Shown in pieces: positions 1 to 8,660 of a DNA stretch of 11,216 nucleotides (positions are counted from its first letter, which is position 1; every line of letters starts with the position of its first letter). The notes under the pieces are model-generated. The model was not told the origin of the DNA. It was given only the letters and a program-made list of their open reading frames with translations, and ran no database searches. Made by a program: the position numbers and the translations under genes. The stretch comes from Candidatus Absconditabacterales bacterium (lineage in GTDB: Bacteria; Patescibacteriota; Gracilibacteria; Absconditabacterales; Absconditicoccaceae): NCBI GenBank assembly GCA_937965925.1, contig CALCME010000132.1:1-11216 (forward strand), given 5' to 3'.

Positions 1-1
1 C

Positions 2-1066
2 AGTAACGACTCTAGAACATGATGATCTGGAACAGCTAATACCAATGAATGAATAAGCTGAAGAGATACTGCTGGATGAGACAATGACTCCCCGGGGAAT
101 TGAATGTGAAATGAAAATGGGAAGACAAATGATTCTTGAGGAACTAATGAAGAATGAAGCACAAATTCTCCAGATAAGTGTTCTTGAGTAATCTGTTGAG
201 CATGAGAGGTCTGTAATCCAGCTACATGATCTTGTGAGCCGAATTCTGACGATAAGTGTGAGTGAATAAACTGTCGTGTGTGAAAGAAATGTAACCCAGC
301 TACATGAGTATGTGAGGAAGATGATGCTTGTTTTTGAATTATCTGTGCTGACTGATTTGAGTGTAATCCTGATTCTTGAGTATGTGAAGAGCTGTGAGGT
401 TGAAATTGATGAAATTTGTTGTGATGAAGATGAAATACAAACTGATGAAATGCTGGATCTGAGTTGGGGTGATGAAATTGAGGAGCAGTATTAACATGTG
501 AAGTTCAATTAAATTGGTGTTGTGAGTGATGTGATATGTGAGATCATAAAGGGGAATGTTGAAGCAGTTCAACAGAATGACCTATTTGCTCAAGACTATG
601 TGCAATTAAGGTGCAAAATTGTGCTGATTGTGTTAAGTCTCGTGTCTTAACCTCTGACTATGATGAACGACAGTCTAACTGTGCTTGTAAGCATTTCGAT
701 CATGTGTTTCTCAATACAGATATACCGTTTATTGGGCAATGTATTTTGAAATCAACAAATATGGATGAGGCAGTAGGTACAAGTAGTGTCCCTGATCTGA
801 ATACAGCATTTCCTAGACTTATGAGTGGTCTCTCAAGGCTACTCATGGCGTTGATTATGGTGGCTTGACTGTGTGCGATAGTTGTCTGATGATTTATGAT
901 TGCTGCTTCTTGAGTTGCTGATACAAAAGAAAAAGGGAAGCAACTTGTGATTTGAGTTGTGGTTGTCTTCGTCTTACTCTGAGCATCATGATTGATTCTG
1001 AACCTGATCAATCCAAACTTTTTCTGAAGTTCTGCTTCTGTATCACAAGACGCAGATTGATCATAA
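2..1066 (+). CDS. Cys-rich surface protein with C-terminal T4SS-pilin-like membrane hairpin (5' partial)
   Basis: Only the last 354 residues are in the window; the start lies to the left. The frame is open only if TGA is Gly, and it holds over 40 in-frame TGA codons before a TAA. Domains in window numbering: residues 1-58 are rich in Gly, Asn, Ser and Thr; residues 60-128 hold three repeats of C-x4-C-x5-CNP-x4-C (Cys at 60/65/71/78, 86/91/97/104, 110/115/121/128); residues 129-160 are a Gly-rich linker; residues 165-247 are a second Cys-rich region. Two hydrophobic helices (about 280-303 and 315-336) flank a charged KEKGK turn, with VVGGFMIAASG in the first, as in the VirB2/TrbC-like pilins common in CPR genomes. 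A short polar tail follows. Expected location is the envelope, with the Cys modules outside. A role in pili or attachment is inferred. Reading frame very sure, pilin relation likely, function unproven. Confidence 0.88.
179..385 (+). repeat. Three tandem four-cysteine (EGF-like) protein repeats
   Basis: The encoded Cys pattern C-x4-C-x5-C-x6-C occurs three times, starting at 179, 257 and 329 (78 and 72 bp apart). Each copy carries CNP-(A/D)-(T/S)-G before the last Cys. The copies differ at many third positions, so this is an old module repeat, not a fresh duplication. Several of the invariant glycines are written TGA. Confidence 0.8.
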
Positions 1067-1117
1067 CGTATTATAAAAAAACTGCATTGAAAATTTTTTA
1101 CATATATTATCAAGCTA

Positions 1118-1531
1118 ATGAATATCAAAAAAACTGAGTGATGACGAATTTGTAATGATCTTCTTTTTTTCTCTCCTGAATGAGTAGAAACTACAGTACC
1201 ATGACTCATTATGTTGTCATGAGTAAAATGAGACGAAATGACGTATGGAAAAGTACAGTCTTCTTGTATTTCCTTTCCGTGAGAGTATGATGTGTCTGAT
1301 GTTTCTATTACGTGTTATGAAGTTGAGGATTCGTTGCATTATGTCATTCAATTTGCAGATGGGGAGAGATATTCCCTGTTACAACATGCGGCAGTCCTTG
1401 AAAAGAAAGATATCGAGTGAATAGATACCTGGTATGTTACTGATTCATGAATACAACAAGAAATAGAGCAATTAGAACTTGAATGAGATGTTGTCATCCT
1501 CGATCAGGAATCTACTGGAGAAAGTGAATAA
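1118..1531 (+). CDS. Small protein, possible degenerate UlaG-like metallo-beta-lactamase-fold relic
   Basis: 137 residues, code 25, ending in TAA. No signal peptide or membrane segment is obvious. Residues 53-64 read FPGEYDVSDVSI, which resembles the GPGEYEV-x-GV-x-I strand of the UlaG-like branch of the metallo-beta-lactamase fold, and the following alternation (HYVIQFADGERYSLL, then an acidic C-terminus) would suit that fold. The HxHxDH metal motif is absent and the length is about half the usual, so it is either a catalytically dead fragment or an unrelated family. The frame has no stop back to a TAA at about 1058, and 1118 is the only ATG in that stretch before residue 32. It lies 51 bp after the pilin-like gene on the same strand, so co-transcription is possible. 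The start is the weakest part of this call. Confidence 0.65.
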
Positions 1532-1573
1532 GCAGAAGTATTGTTTTATTTCTTACTTGCTAATTTACTTATC

Positions 1574-2119
1574 TTACTTGGTTTCAAGTATGAGTAGTCA
1601 ATCTCCATTTCAAAGGTCATGTATTTTGAACTGTGTTTTCGTGACATGAAGATAGGAGATAAGAGGGAGAACTTGTTCAGTATACTGTAAGACATCATCG
1701 AAAATAAGGATACAGTTATTGCGTAGATAAGGGAGTAGATCAAGATAATAAGAGAGATATGACCCTTTTTCACCATCTATAAAAATAAAGTCAAATGTTT
1801 TTCATAGCTTTCCTATATCAAATTTGCTAAAGTGATGATAATAAAGTATGGTGTTAGTAAGAAGTAACGTATGTATATTGTTGCATGCACGCATATAAGA
1901 CGGATATGAGTATTCAAATGAAATGAGTTTTCATCTCCAATCTTCTATTGTAGAAGCGATAATGATCGTACTAAATCAGATTGCAGATCAAATCTCAAGG
2001 CACGAAACTGGTTTTCTTGAAATGAGAAATTCTTTTATGAACTGTTGAGTTTCACTGTCACATATTGGTATTGAATGCATCGTCGCAAATGTAACTAAAC
2101 GAGAAATATCTCTTTTCAT
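1574..2119 (-). CDS. Class I SAM-dependent methyltransferase (O-methyltransferase-like)
   Basis: 181 residues on the minus strand, from ATG at 2119 to TAA at 1574. Motif I, the SAM-binding loop, is LEIGSAIGFSTIIIA at residues 41-55, with its first Gly (44) encoded by TGA. The acidic strand that follows is KLISFEYS (64-71). The core FDFIFIDGEK is at 109-118, and ILIFDDVL at 137-144 takes the place of the (V)DNVL metal-site segment of catechol/caffeoyl-CoA type O-methyltransferases. The family usually has about 200-230 residues, so this is a compact form with a short N-terminus. The substrate cannot be told from sequence. It converges on the 1118-1531 gene with 42 bp between stops and diverges from the RNase J gene. 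Without the TGA reassignment the gene splits into unrelated-looking short frames. Family call is strong; the exact subfamily is open. Confidence 0.87.
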
Positions 2120-2228
2120 GAATGTTCTGTACGAATAAATATAGACTCTATTTCATTTTTAAAGGAGTTTTCTTTGCACTTCTTCTCTCAATCAAGCCTT
2201 ATCATATCATTATATACGTTAAAATACA

Positions 2229-2276
2229 ACTACAATACACGTACAATGTGGCACTAAAATATGACACTACAATACA
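2229..2276. repeat. Direct repeat pair ACTACAATACA upstream of RNase J
   Basis: The 11-mer ACTACAATACA occurs at 2229-2239 and again at 2266-2276, 37 bp apart. The second copy lies inside the spacer of the predicted RNase J promoter. TACAAT appears a third time at 2242-2247. The pair could be an operator or spare -10 boxes. AT-rich DNA makes chance repeats common, so this is a weak call. Confidence 0.3.
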
Positions 2277-2289
2277 TTCTTTTTATACT
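2261..2289 (+). promoter_or_regulatory. Predicted sigma70-type promoter for the RNase J gene
   Basis: ATGACA (2261-2266; one mismatch to TTGACA) and TATACT (2284-2289; one mismatch to TATAAT) are separated by 17 bp. Transcription would begin near 2296, only about 11 bases before the chosen ATG at 2307, giving a very short leader without a Shine-Dalgarno sequence. Confidence 0.5.
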
Positions 2290-2306
2290 ACTAATTTTCT
2301 TTAAAA

Positions 2307-4226
2307 ATGACTAATACAATTTTACATTGAAATGTTAATTTCACAAAAAGCAGACAAAAAACTGTCTGATGACCAAAAAAAACTCAGAGAAGACAAAAAA
2401 ACAATCCTATGACTTTGCGTTCTAAAGAAGCTGGAGCCAAATTTAACTTTAAAATAAAACCCGGAGAGAAGCCTGTTAAAATTTGATCACTTATGTGATT
2501 AGAGGAGGTTGGTCAATGTATCTTCATCGAATATGAAAACGATATGATTATCGTAGATGCGTGAATGGAGTTTTCAGCAAATGAGACGTTATGAGCAGAT
2601 TATATTATACCAGATGTTAGATATATAAAACAAAACATAAAAAAACTAAGATGAATCGTCTTGTCTCATGGTCATTTGGATCATATATGAGCGTTGAGAG
2701 ATCTTCTTCCAGAATTAGGATTTCCAATGATTTATACAACTCCTTTGACCCTTTGAATTATCAAGAAAACATTTGATAATAAAAAAGATATGGAAAAAAT
2801 TAGATATAAAATTGTAGATCCAGAAATTGATCTCTTGAGGTTGTGAGTATTCACGATAGAATTTATTCATATGAATCATAATATCCCTGAGACCATGGCT
2901 ATGGCCATACAAACACCTAAATGACTCATTTACAATTCTTCGGATTTTAAAATTGATAATACTCCTGCAATTGGAGATCCAGCTGATCTGGCAAAAGTAG
3001 CTAGAATTTGACTTGAATGAGTTAAATTATATATTTGAGACAGTTTGTGAGCTCAAAAAAAATGACCAACGAAATCAGAAAGAGAAATTTGAAATACATT
3101 AGAATCTGTTATTGAAAAATCTACTTGAAGGATTGTTGTTGCTACCTTTGCATCGAACGTTTGACGTGTTATTCAGCTCATCAATAGTGCCATTAGAAAC
3201 AATAGAGTAATCTTTCTTTCGTGAAGATCTATGTTGAATAATGTTGAAATATGTCAAGAATTATGATATATTGATGTTCCTAAATGAAATATCCGTAAAG
3301 TAAATAATGATGTAGAAAATATGCCAGATGAGCGTGTGATGATCCTTTGTACCTGAGCACAAGGAGAGGAGTTCTCTGCTTTAGCTAGAATGGCTAGGGA
3401 TGAACATACTCAAGTTCAACTAAGGTCGTGAGATACGGTACTAGTTTCTGCGTCTGTAATTCCATGAAATGAAATTCAAGCTATGAACATGAAAGATGCT
3501 TTGGTAACTAGATGAGTTAATTTAGTGACGAATAATGAAATGGACATTCATGCAAGTGGGCATGGGGGAGCAGAAGATCATAAATTAATGCTTAATCTAG
3601 TTAATCCTGAGTACTTCCTTCCTTTCTATCTTAATGCCTACTTTAGGTATGAACATAGAAAACTCTGAATAGAAGTCTGAATTGACGAAGAAAAAATTCT
3701 TATGCCAAATGAAAACTGATCAATTATTGAAATGTACGACAATTGATGTAAGATTTCTGATGAAAGATTAAATGTTGATACCATTTTAATAGACGGGAAA
3801 TGAAAATGACATCTTTCATGAGAGTATGTTATTAAAGCACGTCAAATTATGGCACATGATGGAGTTGTTAGTTTAGTTTTCAAAATAGATCCAGATTCAA
3901 AACAAATTATTTGAAATGTTCAAATTGAATCAAGATGATTTGTTTATTCATCTGAAGTAAGAAAGGTACATACTCGTATAATCGATTTTGTAAAATCTAA
4001 GTATCAGCAATACACGAAAAAACTTCCTGAAACCAGAGATATAATGAAAAGAATTAAAGATGACCTTTCTGACTATTTGAAAAAAGAAATTTGACGTACA
4101 CCTATGGTTATCCCTATGTATGTCTTTATTAGTAGAGAAATAGCATGAAAATCAGCTGATAGTGATGTAGAATGAATGACACTTGAGGAACAGTGAGGAA
4201 ATGAGTGAGAATCTTCCCCGTTGTAA
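2307..4226 (+). CDS. rnj: Ribonuclease J (metallo-beta-lactamase / beta-CASP RNase)
   Basis: 639 residues. RNase J is an endo- and 5'-3' exoribonuclease acting in mRNA turnover and RNA maturation. Order: a basic N-terminal extension (1-40), then the metallo-beta-lactamase domain starting at KPVKIGSLMGLEEVGQC, with metal ligands in SHGHLDHIGALRD (His121, His123, Asp125, His126). Further on come HMNHNIPE and the SSDFKID strand, then the beta-CASP domain with ATFASNVGR, and DIHASGHGGAEDH (413-425) with its catalytic histidines. The C-terminal domain ends in an acidic tail. Glycines inside these motifs are often TGA. An alternative start at ATG 2409 would remove 34 residues; 2307 is preferred because the frame codes for a Lys/Arg-rich stretch typical of CPR RNase J proteins and sits just after a good promoter. 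A strong terminator follows, so it is probably monocistronic. Confidence 0.95.
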
Positions 4227-4293
4227 ATTGAAAAGCTTTTCCTGTTTGGTCAAGTGAGAAATTTCAAAATAATTTACAAAGATATTTTTTGAT

Positions 4294-4320
4294 AAAACGA
4301 GAAAGTATTCTCGTTTTTTC
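4294..4320 (+). terminator. Rho-independent terminator after RNase J
   Basis: A perfect 10-bp stem (AAAACGAGAA with TTCTCGTTTT) encloses the four-base loop AGTA and runs into a T-rich tract. It lies 68 bp after the RNase J stop and closes that transcription unit. Confidence 0.85.
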
Positions 4321-4362
4321 TTTTATTTTCACTTTAAACTTAAATTTAAATTTATTTTGTCC

Positions 4363-4390
4363 TTGTAAATATGCTTATTTTACATATATA
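4363..4390 (+). promoter_or_regulatory. Possible promoter for the 4467 gene
   Basis: TTGTAA (4363-4368) and TATATA (4385-4390) with a 16-bp spacer, in the gap after the RNase J terminator. The region is so AT-rich that other pairs, such as TTGTCA at about 4408, are also possible. Confidence 0.3.
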
Positions 4391-4466
4391 AAATGCATTG
4401 TCAAAAATAATTTGAAGAAATACTGTTGAAGAAAATCGATTTACTTAAGAACAGACCTTTAAAAAT

Positions 4467-4949
4467 ATGCTAGATAAGTTATTTTGCTTTGTTCAAATAT
4501 TGTTTTTTACTGTTGTTGTGTCTTTGTGATCAATAAGTGTTTCTCAAGATACACGTGAATGATCGTTTCTTACAACCAACGATTCAACTCAAAACTCTTC
4601 TCATAGTTCTCTTTCAAATGAATATCCATTTGTCTCATATTCTGAATCATTATTTTATAATGGTGACGAAATTAATTTTACTTTTCAGGAATCTCAACGT
4701 ACCAAGTATATAACTGAATTTGTTCCACTGACGAAGAATCTTGTGTCATACGTTGTTCAGTCTAAACGAATGTCTTCTCTTCAGGCTTCATTTTTATCAA
4801 TCTTGTATTGAGAGAAATCATTTATAACTACTCCTCGCTTTCTATTCTTTTGATTTAATATTCGATCAAGACGTGAGATCCATCTGTATGATCTTCAATA
4901 TTTATGAGATAGCTGATTTTTTCCCGATTATGTTGAACTCTTATTGTAA
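4467..4949 (+). CDS. Exported or membrane-anchored protein of unknown function
   Basis: 160 residues, ATG to TAA, code 25. I do not recognise the family. Residues 8-24 are strongly hydrophobic (VQILFFTVVVSLGSISV) after a single Lys, which fits a signal peptide or N-terminal anchor, with possible cleavage near residue 26. Residues 27-52 are polar and rich in Ser, Thr and Asn, as in a linker. The rest mixes aromatic residues and short beta-like strands, including a hydrophobic LFFGF at 126-130 and an Arg pair at 135-136. The only Cys is in the N-terminal segment, unlike the Cys-rich surface proteins nearby. Terminators of the RNase J and DsbA-like genes lie on either side, so it could share a transcript with the DsbA-like gene 190 bp downstream. 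Start chosen as the first ATG giving the hydrophobic N-terminus. Confidence 0.75.
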
Positions 4950-4962
4950 CCAAGTGTATTAA

Positions 4963-5067
4963 ATGTGAAATGACAATTTCAAAACAATAGAATATAACGT
5001 ATGTCAAATTGTAATCAATGATTTTGAGAGTGAAAATTTGATTTTTGAGCTGATTTACTTATTTTAA
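4963..5067 (+). CDS. Possible small protein, 34 aa
   Basis: A 34-codon frame, ATG to TAA, lies between the 4467 gene and the DsbA-like gene. It begins MGNDNFKTIEYNVCQIVIND, where the Gly is TGA, and ends in a hydrophobic stretch. The composition looks protein-like, but at this length and base composition chance is a fair explanation. It starts 14 bp after the previous stop. Function unknown. Confidence 0.25.
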
Positions 5068-5138
5068 GCTAACCTTGATTTAAGAAACATGTATATGTTT
5101 TTTGATTATCGTTTTTTTTATTCAATTATATTATAAGA

Positions 5139-5882
5139 ATGGCTAAAGAATCTAACAACACTCTATGAGTGGTTGCACTTGTGCTTTCAATTTTAGCACT
5201 AGTTCTTTGATTTACAGGTAAATTTTGATGAACTGCTTCAGCTCCTACGGCGGCAGTAGCTCCAGCGGCAGCTCCAGCGGCAGCTCCAGCAGCAGCTCCA
5301 GCGGCAGCTCCAGCAGTAACTAAAGTAGCTAAAGCTAACTATGACAAATTTCTTGAAACTGCTGTAGTTAAGGGAAACAAAGATGCTAAAGTAACTATTG
5401 TTGAGTTCTCAGATGTTCAATGTCCTTTCTGTCAAAGACACGTTAACAATTGAACACTAGATTCAGTACAAGAAAAGTATGGTGATGATGTTAATGTTAT
5501 CTTTGCACATTTCCCTTTGAGTTTCCATCAGAATGCTCAAAAAGCTTGAGAAGCTATTGAATGTGCTGGGAAAATTTGAGGTGATGACCAATATTTTGCA
5601 TTTAAGAAAGCTTACTTTGCAGCTTGATGAGATTCAAACATGGATATTGCTAAAAAGGCAGCAACTGAAGTTGGTCTAAATGCTGACGAATTGATGACAT
5701 GTGTTGATGGGTGAGAATTTGCTCAAAGAGTTAAAGATCAAATGGCTTTTGGTCAATCACTTTGAGTTACATGAACTCCTTGAAATGTAGTAATAAACAA
5801 CGAAACTCTTGATACTCAAAAAGTTTCTTGAGCAGTTCCTGCTACAGCATTTGATGCAGCAATTGAGGGAATCTTAAACTAA
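5139..5882 (+). CDS. Membrane-anchored DsbA-like thiol:disulfide oxidoreductase
   Basis: 247 residues, ATG to TAA. Residues 9-25 form one membrane segment after a short polar N-terminus, so the catalytic domain should face outside. An Ala/Pro-rich tether (34-60) follows. The thioredoxin-like domain begins near residue 66: KVTIVEFSDVQCPFCQRH carries the active site Cys95-Pro-Phe-Cys98, and VTGTPGNVVI holds the cis-proline (Thr213-Pro214). The helical insert includes AHFPLSFHQNAQKA, typical of the DsbA/BdbD branch, and two extra cysteines (142 and 188). Such proteins make or repair disulfide bonds in exported proteins. The Cys-rich surface proteins encoded on both sides are obvious candidate substrates, which is inference from proximity. 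No DsbB or VKOR partner is seen here. A strong terminator follows. Family call very firm. Confidence 0.93.
5259..5315 (+). repeat. 12-bp tandem repeat coding for an Ala-Pro tether
   Basis: The unit GCTCCAGCGGCA (Ala-Pro-Ala-Ala) is repeated almost perfectly about 4.75 times within the DsbA-like gene. It is a GC-rich island in AT-rich DNA. It encodes residues 41-59, a flexible linker between membrane segment and thioredoxin domain, and copy number could vary by slippage. Confidence 0.9.
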
Positions 5883-5912
5883 TAAATACACCTAACTACT
5901 ACTTATAGATCT

Positions 5913-5949
5913 AAAATAAGACCTCCATTGGGGGTCTTATTTTTTTTTT
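5913..5949 (+). terminator. Rho-independent terminator after the DsbA-like gene
   Basis: AAAATAAGACCTCC pairs with GGGGGTCTTATTTT across an ATT loop (14-bp stem with one T-G pair), followed by an uninterrupted T-run. It separates the DsbA-like unit from topA. Its A-rich flank means it could also act on the opposite strand. Confidence 0.88.
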
Positions 5950-6081
5950 ACTGCTATACTATCTTTATTTTGTAAGTTGGCTGTTTTTTTTCTTCTGTGA
6001 TTCTTGTGTTGATTTCTCCTCTTCCATTTTTAGTATGGAAACCATTTGAAGCAGTTCTTTTTTGTATTTTTATGACGATGT

Positions 6082-8478
6082 ATGGCAGATAACTTGGTAA
6101 TCGTTGAATCCCCAGCAAAAGCGAAAACAATAGAGAAGTATTTATGATCATGATTTAAAGTAATGGCGAGTATGTGACACATAAGAGATCTTCCTAAAAA
6201 GTGAGCAATTGATATTGAAAACGATTACGCAACAACATATGAGGTATCTCCAGAAAAGAAAAAAGTTGTCTCTGCCTTAAAAAAAGAGATGAAAAATAAA
6301 GAAGTACGAATCGCAACTGATGAAGATCGTGAATGAGAGGCAATTGCATGGCATTTATGTGAATCACTTTGATTAGATGTCGATACGACAAAAAGAATTG
6401 TCTTTCGCGAAATAACGAAGGAGGCTGTGACTGGATCTCTTACATCACCAAGAACCGTTGATATTGATATGGTGAATGCTCAGCAAGCGAGAAGAGTTTT
6501 GGATCGTTTAGTTTGATTTGATCTAAGTCCAGTTTTATGGAAAAAAGTAAAATCTTGATTATCTGCTTGACGTGTTCAATCTGTTTGAGTAAGACTTATT
6601 GTTGATCGTGAAAGAGAAATTTCATGATTCACTCCAGTAGAATCATTTAAGGTTTTCTGAATCTTCAAGACGGAATCTAATGAATCCTTTCAAGCAAAGT
6701 TGATTTCTACTTTTGATACTAAAAGTGAAGTTCAAAAATTTCTTGAAGATGTTTCATCTGCAGATTTTTCCATTACTTCAATTAGTCAGAAACCATGATC
6801 AAAAAAACCATCTGCTCCGTTTACGACGTCTAGTTTACAACAATACGCTAGTCAGAAAATGGGATATCCGGTTTCTAGAACAATGCAAATTGCTCAACGT
6901 TTATATGAATGAGGTCATATTACGTACATGAGGACAGATAGTATGAACCTTTCTGCACAAGCTCAATCTGCTATTAAAGCTCAAATTATATGAGCATATT
7001 GAGAAGATTTTTATCAGTCTCGTTCATACAAAAGTAAAGCAAAAGGAGCTCAAGAAGCTCATGAGGCAATCAGGCCTACTCAGATGAATATTGAATATGC
7101 TTGAGCAGATGCTGATCAAAAGAAAATGTACCATGCGATCTGGCAAAGAACAATAGCTTCACAAATGTCTCCAGCAAAAACCTTAAAAACCGATGTGACT
7201 CTTTCGAATTCAGTGAGATCAGAACTATTTAAAGCAACGTGAGAAATAATTACTTTTCAGTGATTTCTAAAAGTCTTTGTCGACCTACATGATGATTCTA
7301 TTCTACCTCAAATGAGTGATTGAGATTCGGTTACTTTCGATTTTCTTCAAGCTGATGAATCACATTCAAGGTGACCAGCTAGGTATACAGAAGCAAGTCT
7401 TGTAAAGAAACTGGAAGAGCTTTGAATATGACGTCCATCAACCTATGCTCCGACTATTTCAACGATTCAAAAAAGATGATATGTCACGAAATGAATGTGA
7501 GAATGAGAACCAACTGAATTTGATCGTGTAACTTTGAAGTTTTGATGAAACATTGATCGATCTAAAGATAAAAAGAAAGTCTGATCTACAAAATGAAAAC
7601 TCGTTCCGACTGACATTTGAATTGTGGTTACTGACTTCTTAAAAGAACACTTTGAACAAGTAATGGATTATCAATTTACAGCTCAGATTGAAGAGCAGTT
7701 TGATGATATAGCAATGGGTAAAATGGATCGATGGACGATGTTAGATGATTTCTACAGACCGTTTCATAAACATGTTGATGAGGTTACCGAACATGCAGAG
7801 AGATCTTCGTGAGAAAGAATACTTTGAATAGATTCTAAAAGTGGAAAACAAGTCTTAGTGAGAATATGAAGGTACTGACCGCTTGCCCAACTTTGAGAAT
7901 CAACTGAAGATGATGTAAAGTATGCTTCATTGAGATGAGACCTTTTTTTGGAGACGATTACGTTAGAGCAAGCAATGGAACTTTTTAAGTTACCTAGATC
8001 TCTTTGAGAGCTAGAAGGTAAACCAGTAAAAGCTAGTATTTGAAGATTTTGACCATATGTACAACATGATGCAACGTTTGCTTCATTGAAACATCCCGAT
8101 GATCCATATACAGTTTCTTACGAAAGAGCACTTGAACTTTTGATTGAGAAGAAAGCTATAGATAAAGCTAAAATGTTGCGTTCATTTGTTTTTGATTGAA
8201 AAGAGGGGAATATACTTAAATGAAGACGAGGACCGTATATAAAATGGAAAAGAAATAACATAAGATTACCAAAAGGAACAGAGGTTAATGAGCTCACCGA
8301 GAAAGAAATTTTTTGATTTATTCAAGAGAGCTTGGATGAATGAAAAACTAAAAAGAAACCTAAAACAAAGCCTAAAACTAAAACTAAAACGTCCAAAAAG
8401 AAATCTGTTTCGAAAAAGAAGCCATCTACATCGACCACAAAAAAATGAGAAAAGTCATCATGAAAGAAAACAAAATAA
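6082..8478 (+). CDS. topA: DNA topoisomerase I (type IA)
   Basis: 798 residues. It relaxes negatively supercoiled DNA through a 5'-phosphotyrosine link. The TOPRIM domain opens with LVIVESPAKAKTIEKYLG (5-22) and has the acidic metal site in TDEDREGEAIAWHL (Asp80, Asp82, Glu84). SAGRVQS follows near residue 160. The catalytic tyrosine is Tyr282 in ITYMRTDS, and LGIGRPSTYAPTIS marks the domain that closes the gate. Glycines in DREGE, SAGRVQS and GIGRP are TGA codons. From about 577 to 725 there are three copies of the basic C-terminal topoisomerase repeat (IGRYGPLAQ, IGRFGPYVQ, GRRGPYIKW). Residues 755-798 form a Lys/Thr/Ser tail. The Cys4 zinc ribbons of E. coli TopA are missing. The ATG at 6082 is chosen because the conserved N-terminus begins at once; an in-frame TAG at 6031 limits extension. 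No clear Shine-Dalgarno is present. Confidence 0.97.
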
Positions 8479-8518
8479 AGAAAATTGATTTATTTTCTTA
8501 ATTTTTGATCTAAAAATA

Positions 8519-8575
8519 TTGACTCAACTGTAATTTTAAAATACGTATTGACTTCTTGTTCAATTATTGTATATA
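8519..8575 (+). promoter_or_regulatory. Tandem promoter-like elements upstream of the DUF4215 protein
   Basis: TTGACT occurs twice. The copy at 8548-8553 is followed after 16 bp by TATATA (8570-8575), a good sigma70-like pair. The copy at 8519-8524 is followed after 17 bp by the poorer TACGTA (8542-8547). A start near 8582 would give a leader of about 80 bases to the ATG at 8661. No hairpin terminator was seen between topA and this site. Confidence 0.5.
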
Positions 8576-8660
8576 GAATCAAATATAAATGTATACGTAC
8601 AGTTTAATCTCTGTAGTGGTTTATATGATATTTCTTTTACCTTCTATGAACACTCTATAT

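Noticed and set aside
276..494. 72-codon plus-strand frame rich in Asp and Glu
   Set aside because: It is in another frame of the Gly/Asn-rich part of the first gene: repeated GATGAAATG-like DNA reads as acidic residues out of frame. The Cys spacing seen in the real frame is lost.
700..1209. 169-codon minus-strand frame
   Set aside because: It lies opposite the pilin-like gene and the start of the 1118 gene, both of which have clear domain logic on the plus strand with TGA as Gly. Its translation shows no recognisable domain, and it is a mirror of the TGA-rich sense frame (TCA codons).
1546..1776. 76-codon minus-strand frame with hydrophobic stretch
   Set aside because: It overlaps the methyltransferase in a different frame. 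The methyltransferase frame carries motif I and the FIDGEK core, so this one is a shadow.
2122..2304. 60-codon plus-strand frame before RNase J
   Set aside because: It has no recognisable domain, almost no glycine, and covers the promoter region of RNase J. Chance in AT-rich DNA is the simpler explanation.
2332..2457. 41-codon frame from ATG 2332 in another frame than RNase J
   Set aside because: It looked coding-like (Lys/Asp-rich), suggesting a frameshifted N-terminus, but the RNase J frame is open from ATG 2307 and gives a plausible basic extension, so no frameshift is needed.
5259..5315. Short GC-rich tandem array as possible CRISPR or foreign insert
   Set aside because: Units are 12 bp without spacers and encode an in-frame Ala-Pro linker inside the DsbA-like protein.
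7624..8488. Plus-strand frames at 7624-7812 and 8288-8488
   Set aside because: The first is a TGA-delimited piece of topA itself. The second is the out-of-frame reading of its Lys-rich tail.
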